From Archangiaceae bacterium (GTDB taxonomy: Bacteria; Myxococcota; Myxococcia; Myxococcales; Myxococcaceae), in contig JADJNS010000004.1 of NCBI GenBank assembly GCA_016714225.1, positions 1-64,000 of the forward strand: a stretch of 64,000 bases of DNA, in the 5' to 3' direction. The position numbers and the translations under genes are program-made. Below the pieces are notes generated by a model that saw only the letters and a list, made by a program, of their open reading frames with translations, had not been told where the DNA came from and did no database searches. Positions 8,963 to 16,807 of the stretch are shown here, in pieces. The number at the start of each line of letters is the position of its first letter. The first letter of the stretch is position 1.

Positions 8963-9595
8963 TCAGCGAACGCCGGCGAAGCGGCGGCGAACCCACAGCG
9001 CGGCGAGCAGGGCCAGCGCCGGCGCCAGCGCCAGCTCACAGCGCCGGGGGCTCGCCGACGGCGGCCCGCCCACCGCCTTCTCGGACATCGGCCGGTCGCG
9101 CACCCGCCCGGGCCCCAGGTCGCGCTTCATGCCCTCGATCAGCTGGGGCACCATCTCGTTGATCGCCTCGAGCGGATCAGAGAACGAGCCCCGGCCGATC
9201 AGCATCACCCACGGCTGGTTGCAGCTCCACGGGCCGGCCTGGTTGTGCATCACCCGCAGCGACACCACGTAGGGCCCCTCTCCCGCGAAGGTGCCCGAGA
9301 CCAGCCCGTCGGCCTCTTTGAGCACGTCGGCGTCGAGGCCGCAGTTGCGGTCTTCGCAGCCCAGCTGCTGCTGCTGCCGGTTGCCGCTCATCGCCGCGGC
9401 CAGATCTTCCTGCGTGGTCACGTTGGCACCCCAGCGCCGCAGCTGCTGCGCGAGAATCTGGGTCCACACCCTGGCCTGCGGCATGCGCTCGGGGTCGGCC
9501 TTGATGGTCTCGACGAAGAGCACCACCGGGGTGGCGGGCGCCGCGTCTTCGGGAGCAGCCGAGAGCACCACGGCGCAGGCGAGCGTGATGAGCAT
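8963..9595 (-). CDS. Secreted CsgG/TolB-N-like protein with MYXO-CTERM-like tail
   Basis: 210 aa. It begins with a signal peptide (MLITLACAVVLSAAP). The core has an alpha/beta pattern: VVLFVE, then ILAQQLRRWG, a disulfide candidate LGCEDRNCGL, and ADGLVSGTF, as in the small domains that myxobacteria share with CsgG, LpoB and TolB-N proteins. The C-terminus is a Cys followed by a hydrophobic helix and RRRF (about 185-208), matching the layout of MYXO-CTERM sorting signals (Cys, helix, Arg cluster). I infer export and surface anchoring. Role unknown. It lies downstream of, and on the same strand as, the kinase gene. Confidence 0.65.
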   Translation of the reverse strand: MLITLACAVVLSAAPEDAAPATPVVLFVETIKADPERMPQARVWTQILAQQLRRWGANVTTQEDLAAAMSGNRQQQQLGCEDRNCGLDADVLKEADGLVSGTFAGEGPYVVSLRVMHNQAGPWSCNQPWVMLIGRGSFSDPLEAINEMVPQLIEGMKRDLGPGRVRDRPMSEKAVGGPPSASPRRCELALAPALALLAALWVRRRFAGVR

Positions 9596-9632
9596 GTGCG
9601 CTGAAGCTTAGCGCCGCTTCGCGGGCTCGGGT

Positions 9633-12176
9633 TCAGCGCGCGAGCGTCGGCTCGAGCGACCAGACGTCGTGTTGATGCGGCTTGGCCGCGAAGGCCAGCC
9701 GGCGGCCGTCGGGCGAAGGCAGCGGGTGCGCCAGCCAGGCGGCGTTCGAGTCGCTGAGCACCACCGGCGCCTCGCCGGGCGCGGCGCGCCACAGCCGGTA
9801 GAGCGGCGGCCGGGTGCACATGCCGGTGACGAACACCGACGCAGCGTCGGGCGCGAAGCTCAGGTGCTGCGCGGTGCAGCTCTCGGGCGCGCTGAGCTTC
9901 TGGCCCAGGGGCTTGAGCTCGACCACGCCGTGCTCGACCACCGCCCAGGTCGTCGCTCCGGCCGCCACGTCCCACCCGTTCACGGTGGTCGCGGCGAGGC
10001 TCTCGCTCTCGAACAGCGGCGGCTGGCGCGAGCCGGTCAGCGGGTCGATCGGCGTGACAGTGAGCAGGTGGCCCTCGACCTGGCCCAGGTAGCAGCGCGC
10101 GTCTGAGGCCGGGCAGCGCAGCCGTACGTTGGTGGGCGGCAGCTGGTTGCCCTTGCCCTCTTCGGCCATCGGCACGCTGAGCAGCGCCACCCCGTCGGGG
10201 TGCTGCGCGTCGGTGCGGGTGAGCTCGGCGCGCGCGCCTTCGGCAAACGGCTCACTGAAGCGCCAGGTGAGCAGCACGTCCGCATGCCAAGCCGGCCACG
10301 ACTCCGAGCGCCCGGGGCGGCTGTGCGGCGTGGTTCGCCCGTCGCGCGCCGCCTCGACGTGCACCGGGCCCCGACCGTCGGCGACGAAGTACAGCGCCCC
10401 GTCGTCGTCCCAGCTCGAGGGCCGTTCTTGAAAGTCGCTGCTCACCACCGGCGCGCTGGCCACGAGCTGCCCTCCTTCGAGCCGGCCCACCAGGGTGTCG
10501 ACCTGGCTCTGCTGGAGCACGTAGAGAATGCGCCGGCCGGTGCGGGCCGACAGCGAGGTGGGCACGCCGGACGAGAAGGTGTGCAGCGCGCGTGGCTCGC
10601 CGCGCGGCTCGCCGTCGCGCACTGCGAGCGACCAGAGGCCCGCGCGCGGCTGGCCGGCCAGGGTCTGCGACGAGGCGTAGAGCAGCGCACCGCTCGACGT
10701 CCAGGTGAGCGCGGCGCTGCCCGACTCGAGCACCAGGGTGCGATCGTCAGCCACCGTGCGCTGGGCACCGCCCCCCGCGGGCACCACCGCCAGCCGCGCC
10801 TCGAGAGCTCGAGGCCCCCGCCGCGCCTCGGTGAACGCCAGCCACTTGCCGTCGGGAGACCAGGCCACCGCGAGCAGGGTGCGCGCGGCCTCGAGCGGCA
10901 TGCGCCGCTCTTCGCGCCCGTCGGTCTCGCGCACCCAGATGCCCTCGGCATCGGCGAGCGCCAGCCGGCCGTCGGGGGCCACCCGCACCACCTCGACCGC
11001 GCGCGCCGAGAGCCGCGCCGGCGCCCCGCCGCCGAGCGAGACGCGAAACACGCCGCTCTCGCCGCCGACCACCAGGGTGTCGCTCGAGAGCCAGTCGACC
11101 GAGGTGCCAGGGGCGGGCAGTTTCAGCTCGTGCTCGGGCGCGGGCGAGTCGAGCGACTGCACGAATGCGTGCCCGCCTTCGATGAAGGCGAGGTGCCGCC
11201 CGTCAGGAGACTCGGCCGCGTCGCTGATCAGCGCCTGATGCGCGCGCGCGGTGAGCCGTCGCTCGTCGTAGCGGTAGCTGCGCTCGGGTGCCCCGAATGC
11301 CACGCCCAGGGCCAGCACCAGCACCGCGGCCGGCGCCGCGAGCCACAGCGGGCGGGCGGGGCGCGAGACCTGCTCGAGCTCGCGGAGCACCGCGGCGCCG
11401 TCGGCGGGGCGGGCGGCGGCGGCGTGGTCGCGGCAGCGCGCGGCGAGCGCTTCGAGCCGGCTCCAGGTGAGCCTGGGGCCGCGCTGCGCGAGCTCGACCG
11501 CGGCCAGCATCTCGCCGAGCAGCACCCCGAACGCGTACACGTCGCAGCGGGTGTCGACCGGCTCGCCCCGCTGCTGCTCGGGCGCCATGTACCCGGGCGT
11601 ACCGACGCTCGCGGTGCCGTGCGCGAGCGCTGCCACCGAGGCGGCGGTGCCGAAGTCGAGCAGCTTGAGCTGCTCGTCGTGCACCATCAGGTTCTCGGGC
11701 TTGAGATCTCGATGCACGTACCCCGCGGCGTGCAGGTGGGCGAGCCCGCCGGCCAGCTGCGTGGCGAGCGCCAGCACGTCGCTGCCGTCGAGCCCTTCGG
11801 CGAGGTGCGCGCGCAGCGGCGTGCCGTCGCAGAGCTCCATCGCCAGAAAGGTCACCTCGGCGACGGTGCCCACCTCGAAGACGGTGGCGATCGACGGGTG
11901 CTTGAGCGCGGCCAGCTGGCGTGCCTCGGTGAGAATGCGGTCGGCTGCGCGCTCGGGGCTCAAGAGCAGCTTGAGCGCCACGTCGCGCTGCAGCCTCTCG
12001 TCCCACGCGCGGTAGACCACGCCGCTGCCTCCGGCGCCCAGCCGCTCGAGAATGCGAAAGTGGCCCAGCACCCGGCCTTCGGCCACGAACGGCGCGTGGG
12101 GCGGGGTGATGGGCGGAGCGCTGGCCAGCGCTTCGAGCAGGGCGTCGACGTCGCCGCCGCCATCGGAGGGGCGCAC
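9633..12176 (-). CDS. Receptor-type Ser/Thr protein kinase with C-terminal TolB/WD40-like beta-propeller
   Basis: 847 aa from a GTG start. Kinase domain about 40-265: glycine loop GAGGSGVV, Lys69, HRDLKPEN (155-162), DFG (174-176) and APE (198-200), so it should be active. One membrane helix follows (about 278-296), then about 540 residues of repeated SPDGRHLAF/SPDGKWLAF-type strands, typical of TolB-like propellers, probably outside the inner membrane. I infer that ligand sensing by the propeller controls kinase activity. It starts 2 bases after the stop of the sigma factor gene, so the two are co-translated; phosphorylation of that sigma factor or its partners is a natural hypothesis. Confidence 0.92.
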   Translation of the reverse strand: MRPSDGGGDVDALLEALASAPPITPPHAPFVAEGRVLGHFRILERLGAGGSGVVYRAWDERLQRDVALKLLLSPERAADRILTEARQLAALKHPSIATVFEVGTVAEVTFLAMELCDGTPLRAHLAEGLDGSDVLALATQLAGGLAHLHAAGYVHRDLKPENLMVHDEQLKLLDFGTAASVAALAHGTASVGTPGYMAPEQQRGEPVDTRCDVYAFGVLLGEMLAAVELAQRGPRLTWSRLEALAARCRDHAAAARPADGAAVLRELEQVSRPARPLWLAAPAAVLVLALGVAFGAPERSYRYDERRLTARAHQALISDAAESPDGRHLAFIEGGHAFVQSLDSPAPEHELKLPAPGTSVDWLSSDTLVVGGESGVFRVSLGGGAPARLSARAVEVVRVAPDGRLALADAEGIWVRETDGREERRMPLEAARTLLAVAWSPDGKWLAFTEARRGPRALEARLAVVPAGGGAQRTVADDRTLVLESGSAALTWTSSGALLYASSQTLAGQPRAGLWSLAVRDGEPRGEPRALHTFSSGVPTSLSARTGRRILYVLQQSQVDTLVGRLEGGQLVASAPVVSSDFQERPSSWDDDGALYFVADGRGPVHVEAARDGRTTPHSRPGRSESWPAWHADVLLTWRFSEPFAEGARAELTRTDAQHPDGVALLSVPMAEEGKGNQLPPTNVRLRCPASDARCYLGQVEGHLLTVTPIDPLTGSRQPPLFESESLAATTVNGWDVAAGATTWAVVEHGVVELKPLGQKLSAPESCTAQHLSFAPDAASVFVTGMCTRPPLYRLWRAAPGEAPVVLSDSNAAWLAHPLPSPDGRRLAFAAKPHQHDVWSLEPTLAR

Positions 12177-12178
12177 CG

Positions 12179-12721
12179 TCAGCGCTCGCCTTCGAGCATC
12201 AGGGTGCGCAGCTCGGCCTTGAGGCGCTCGAAGCGCTTGCGCAGGGCGGCCGCTTTGCGGCTCACCGCCGCGGCGTCGCTGCCGTCGGTCTCGTCGAGCA
12301 GCACCCGCGCCACGTCGGCCCAGTCGAGCTGGCGATCGATGCGCAGGGTGAGCAGCGCCTGATCGTCGGGGTGCAGCTCGGCGCGAATGCGCTCGAGGCG
12401 ATCGCGCACCGTGGTGCCGTGCAGAGAGCGGGTCTGTGGAGACACGAGGTCTCCGGCCTGAGAGAGCGGCACCAGCGCGTGCCGCGGCTGGGCGCGCTGC
12501 CAGCGCTGGGCGGCGTGCCGGGCGACCACGTAGACCCAGGTGCGGGGCGAGCAGTCGCCGCGAAAGCCCGGCAGCCCGCGCCAGACGTCTTCGCAGAACA
12601 AGGCATACACGTCGCGGGCGGCAACCGGGTCTCGCAGCAGCACGCTCAAGAAACCGAGCACTTCGGGGCCGTGGTGGTGGAGCACCTGATCGGCAGAGGG
12701 GCGGGCGATGGCGACAGACAT
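12179..12721 (-). CDS. ECF-type RNA polymerase sigma factor
   Basis: 180 aa from the ATG at 12721; the frame is open further upstream but without a better start. Region 2 shows the usual helices ending in PRTWVYVVARHAAQRW (about 60-75), and region 4 has the helix-turn-helix (DRQLDWADVARVL...AAALRKRFERLKAEL). An acidic segment (LLDETDGSDAAA) sits inside the region-4 turn, which is longer than usual. No anti-sigma gene follows; instead the gene directly downstream is a transmembrane Ser/Thr kinase, a layout known for some ECF groups controlled by phosphorylation. The short hairpin CAGGT-CTCT-ACCTG (12747-12760) in the divergent gap could be an operator. Confidence 0.82.
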   Translation of the reverse strand: MSVAIARPSADQVLHHHGPEVLGFLSVLLRDPVAARDVYALFCEDVWRGLPGFRGDCSPRTWVYVVARHAAQRWQRAQPRHALVPLSQAGDLVSPQTRSLHGTTVRDRLERIRAELHPDDQALLTLRIDRQLDWADVARVLLDETDGSDAAAVSRKAAALRKRFERLKAELRTLMLEGER

Positions 12722-12818
12722 GGGGAGCGTCACATTTCGGCCGAGCAGGTCTCTACCTGTATGAAAAGCACCCACGCAACCGGCCGGCTGCGGGGCTGAA
12801 ACCCTGGCGGATACCTCA

Positions 12819-15097
12819 ATGCGCGCACTGCTCGTCTCTCTGGTCGTCTTCTTCTCGTTCACCGCGTGTCCGCCTCCACCGCTGCTCTGCGGCATGGGCA
12901 CCCACGAGGAGGCAGGCGTCTGCGTGGTCGACCCGACCGACGCGGGCAGCGCCGACGCGGGCAGCGCCGATGCGGGCTCGGAGAGCGATGCCGGCTCGAC
13001 CGATGCCGGTCTGCCCGACGCGGGGCCCCTGCCGCCGCTCGAGATGGAGGCCGACTGCGCCCACCAGCTGGGGGGCGCGCCGGGGCCCGGCACGCTGTCG
13101 GCGCTGTCTGAGGCCCACATCTCGGTGCGCTTCTTCGGGCCGTTCACCCGCATGGGGCAGCTCGACGACGCGCTGGCGATGGCGCTGGGCTCGCCGCAGA
13201 TCGACGCCGCGGCCCTGGCCCGCTACGGCGCCGCGCTGCCGGGGGTCTGCGCGCTGCCCGCCGACCCGCGGGCGCTGCCTGCGGCGCGCGTCGAGCGGGT
13301 GGGCCCGGTGGCGGTGATTCACCCGGGCACGGGTTCGGTGAGCGTGCCCTCGGACGCGACCGCGGTGGCGGTGGATCTGCGGGGCTGCCCAACGCCCCGG
13401 GCCTCGACGCCGCGCTGCAGGCCGCCACCCAGGCGGCGCTCGCCGCTCCGCTGCCGCGCGCCACGCAGAGCGTGCGCTCGCTCTACGGTGCGCCCGACGA
13501 GTCGGGGCAGCCCAACATCTACGAGAGCTCGATGAAGGCGCTCCCGGTGCAGAGCTGGCCGGGCGCCGCCGCGCAGCAGCGGCCGCTGGCGGTGCTGACC
13601 GACGGCGTGTCGGCACCTGCCTGCGCCGAGCTGGCGGGCACGCTGCGCCTGTTGCGGGCAGCGTGGTTGTTCGGCGAGCCGGTCTTCGCCACGGTGGCCG
13701 AGTCGTCGTGGCAGGGCTGGGGTCAGGTCGGCCTGGGCTACCGGTCGATGAACCTCTCGAGCGGCGGCGCCCGCTGGCCCGAGCGCATCGACGTCGACCA
13801 GGCCGACGTCGACGCGGCGCTCTCGGGCCTCGCGGCGCGTGGTGCCGTCAGCGAGGCGGCGGTCATGCCCGCCACCCGCCCGGCGCTCGGCCCCGTCGAC
13901 CCCAAGGCAGCCGGGGCGGACAAGGGCCTCACCCTGGGCACCGCGCGCGCCGCGCTGCTCACCATTCACGGCGCGCTTCGCCGCTTCTTTCCCTACTTCA
14001 AGGTGGTGGGAGACCAGATCGACCCGCGGCTCGACGAGACCATGGCCACGGTGGCGAACGCTCCCACGCTCGATCGCAAGCTGTTCTTCGACACGGTGGG
14101 GCGCCTGGGCGAGGCGGTTCACGACGGGCACAACTTCATCTACGACGTCAGCGGCGCCTGGTCGGCCGCCGGCTACTTCCCGGTGATCATCGACCAGGTT
14201 CAGGGTGAGCCCGTGATCAGGAAGTCGGCCGAGCCCAAGGTGAAGCCGGGCGAGGCCATCACCAGCATCGCCGGGGTGCCCGCGGGGCAGTGGTACGCCC
14301 AGGAGTACCCGCGCACCGCGGGCGCCACCCCGGGCTACAGGTTCGATCTCGCCACCCGCAAGTACACCCAGCTGTTCGGGCCGACGGCCTTCGGCATTCG
14401 CGCGCTCGACGGCGGCACCCGGGTCGAGACCATCACCCCGGCGCCGCTCGAGACCGTTCAGCCTCTCTACGCCGACGAGCGTCACGCCGAGCGGCTCGGC
14501 GCGCTGGGTGCGCCCGACCTTCAGTACGTCAACCTCGACTCGGCAGGGTTGGACGAGCAGCACACCTGCCTCGCCGCGATGACGCAGGCTCAAGGCGCCG
14601 CGGGCCTGGTGCTCGACATGCGCGGCTACCCCGGTGATGAGGCCTGGGGCTGCTTGGGCAATCTCACCAACGTGAGAATCTGGTCGCCGCTCTGGCGCGT
14701 GCCTCAGTGGACGGGGCCCGACACGTTCTCGGTGGACCAGAGCCAGTGGTCGGTCGACCCCGCGTCGCCGCCCTTCGCGGGGCCCATCGTGCTGCTGGTG
14801 GGGCCTACGACGGTCTCGGCGGCCGAGACCGTCTCGACGCTGCTGGTCGACGCGCGGCGGGTGAAGAAGGTGGTGGGCCGCACCAGCGCCGGCACCAACG
14901 GCAACATCACCTACCTGCGCACCACCGCGGGCATCTACTTCTCGTTCACCGGCATGGAGGTGCTGCACACCGACGGCGGCACCTACCACGGCATCGGCAT
15001 CGTGCCCGACGTGGTGGTCGAGCCCACTGCGCAAGACTTCGCCGACGGCCGCGACCGTACCATCGAGGCCGCCATCGCCGCCCTGCGCGCGCCGTGA
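12819..15097 (+). pseudogene. S41 (tail-specific protease family) lipoprotein, frameshifted
   Basis: The first frame (from ATG 12819) gives a lipoprotein signal (FSFTAC), a DAGSADAG-type acidic stalk and a first domain; the second frame carries the rest to 15097. The shift is at the GGGG run 13381-13384: one more G would restore LRGLPNAPGLDAAL. The second part has a PDZ-like segment (KVKPGEAITSIAGVP), the nucleophile region PTTVSAAETV and GTNG typical of S41 proteases. Intact, it would be about 759 aa and attached to the membrane. It may be a real pseudogene, a slippage site or an assembly indel. Confidence 0.75.
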
Positions 15098-15100
15098 TCT

Positions 15101-15229
15101 TCAGAGCACCCGGCCGACGTCGAACACGCCGTTGGTGATGGTCAGCGGCGCAGAGCCGCTGGCGACATCGACGACACCTGAGAAGCCGCGCACCTGTTCT
15201 CCTGCGTCGCTGAGCGCATCGACCTTCAC
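15101..15229 (-). pseudogene. Remnant of a secreted protein with Ig-like domain
   Basis: Only 42 codons remain, from an in-frame GTG to the TGA at 15103-15101. The peptide (VKVDALSDAGEQVRGFSG, then a strand ending LTITNGVFDVGRV) matches the end of a bacterial Ig-like domain, where V-x-A-x-D-x-x-G and G-x-x-G-F-x-G-x-V are conserved. Immediately upstream on its strand the sequence turns into the arm of a perfect inverted repeat. I infer a truncated gene. Confidence 0.45.
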
Positions 15230-15233
15230 TCTT

Positions 15234-15326
15234 CGGGCACGGGCACCGGCACGCCCGACGTGAACGCGCAACGAAGAACGCGAGGGCCTGACGGACAATC
15301 GTGAGGCGTGCCGGTGCCCGTGCCCG
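15234..15326. repeat. Inverted-repeat element D (22-bp perfect arms, 49-base loop)
   Basis: The arm 15234-15255 (core GGGCACGGGCACCGGCACGC) is the exact reverse complement of 15305-15326. It lies between the Ig-like remnant and the stop of the DUF1552 gene (15344). The rest of the gap between 15098 and 15343 holds only the remnant. It is shorter than the other three inverted-repeat elements and could act as a terminator-like hairpin or be a mobile-element scar. Confidence 0.8.
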
Positions 15327-15343
15327 GTCGTCGATGCTTCTGC

Positions 15344-16807
15344 TCAGCGCAGCCCGGGAATCTCGCCGCTCACTTCACCCAGCGCGGTGCCCGTGTAGCC
15401 GACGGCGCGCAGGCCGGTGAGCAGCACCTGAGACGGGTGCAGCCCGGTGGCCTTGAGGTGCAGCCCGCCCTTCAAGCCGCCGGCGCCGCCGGCCACCAGC
15501 ATCGCCATGTTCTCGGTGCTGTGCGCGCTCACCGCGCGGCCGTCAGCGGGGTCGAGGCCGTGGCCGCCCTCCCAGGTGAAGATCGCGGCCATGTTGCTCA
15601 GCACGCTGCCGCCGGGCTCGGGGGTGGCCTGCAGCTTCGCCAGCAGGTACGCCCAGTGCTTCATGTGCCAGTTGATGCCCCTGGCCAGCGCCTGGGTGGT
15701 GTCGGCGTCGGTGAGGTTGCCGAAGCCGCCGTGGCTGAGCTCGTGAAGGTCAGACTTCTGGCCGCTGATCGCCTGCATGTTCATGAACGACTGCGAGTTG
15801 GTGAACTGCAGCAGCACGCTGCGGGTCAGATCGCAGGTGATGGCCATGTGAATCAGGTCGCACATCGCCTTCGCCCGCGCGTCTTCGCCGCTGTAGCCGA
15901 GGTTCTGCGCGTAGGTGATGTTGCCTTCGGTGTTGGTCTGCTGGTTGCCGCCCACCGTCGGGTCGGCGCCGGGGTCAGCGGGCTTGAGGCAGGTGCCGGC
16001 CATCGGCGGAGGTATCGCCGCCACCCGCGTCTCGAGCTCGCGAAACTCGGCGAGGTGCGCGTCGACGCGGCGCTGGTCGGCCACCCCCAGCCGCGCTTTG
16101 AGCTTCGTCATTCGGTCGCCCACGCCGTCGAGCACGCTGCGCCGCTGCTCGACCAGCCACTTCTGCTCGGCCACCTGGTCGGGGGTGAGCCCGTTTCCGG
16201 CGAAGTTGCCGAACAGCGCCTGAAACAGCTGTTGCGGGCTGTACCGCGGCGGCACCTGCTGCACCGAGGTGCCGTTCTGCCGAAACGAGATCGCCTGGCC
16301 GGTGCCGGGCTGCGCGGCGTCGACGTAGCTCGACACCTGCACGCGGGTGACCAGGGTCTTGAAGGTGGTGTTGCCGCCGAGCAGATCTCCCGCCAGGTGC
16401 TCGGTGGTGGGCTTGCTGAAGCTGCCATCGGTCGAGCGCTGCCCGGTGAGCAGCGGAGCCACCTGGTAGTAGTGAAACTGCACCGCCTTGCCGCCCGCGG
16501 GCACCACGCCGTTGACCGCCCAGGGGAGCTTCAAGCCCGTGACCACCGTGACCTGCGACTTCACCGGCGCGAGGTTGGCCAGCGCGGGCTTGAGATCGTA
16601 GCTCGCGCCCACGGTGGTGGGCACCAGGGTCTGGGCGATGTTGCCGTCGTAGCCGCCCAGCGAGCAGCCGGCGAAGCCCAGCAGGTAGCGCTTGGGGGGT
16701 TGGGCCTGCGCCCAGGCCTTGCCGTCGAGCATCGCCTCGAGCAGCGGCAGCGACAGGCCGAAGCCCGCGGCGCCGCGCAGCACCAGCCGTCGCGAGAGCG
16801 GCTTCAT
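15344..16807 (-). CDS. DUF1552 protein with Tat signal
   Basis: 487 aa. The N-terminus is a twin-arginine signal (SRRLVLRGAAGFG, then LPLLEAMLDGKAWAQA), so the folded protein is probably exported by Tat. The body matches the DUF1552 family of Planctomycetes and Myxococcota (YLLGFAG...NGVVPAGG, the DRMTKLKARL helix, HELSHGG, NWHMKHWAYLL and WEGGHG segments). No function has been shown for the family; it almost always sits next to a DUF1592/1588 cytochrome-like protein, as here. Its ATG overlaps the stop of that gene (ATGA), so the two are translated together and presumably work together in the periplasm. Confidence 0.88.
   Translation of the reverse strand: MKPLSRRLVLRGAAGFGLSLPLLEAMLDGKAWAQAQPPKRYLLGFAGCSLGGYDGNIAQTLVPTTVGASYDLKPALANLAPVKSQVTVVTGLKLPWAVNGVVPAGGKAVQFHYYQVAPLLTGQRSTDGSFSKPTTEHLAGDLLGGNTTFKTLVTRVQVSSYVDAAQPGTGQAISFRQNGTSVQQVPPRYSPQQLFQALFGNFAGNGLTPDQVAEQKWLVEQRRSVLDGVGDRMTKLKARLGVADQRRVDAHLAEFRELETRVAAIPPPMAGTCLKPADPGADPTVGGNQQTNTEGNITYAQNLGYSGEDARAKAMCDLIHMAITCDLTRSVLLQFTNSQSFMNMQAISGQKSDLHELSHGGFGNLTDADTTQALARGINWHMKHWAYLLAKLQATPEPGGSVLSNMAAIFTWEGGHGLDPADGRAVSAHSTENMAMLVAGGAGGLKGGLHLKATGLHPSQVLLTGLRAVGYTGTALGEVSGEIPGLR

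Noticed and set aside
7371..12830. Shared 15-mer ATACCTCAATGCGCG at 7372 and 12812
   Set aside because: A match of this length is expected about once by chance in a window this size with biased composition, and the contexts (opposite roles of the ATG) differ.
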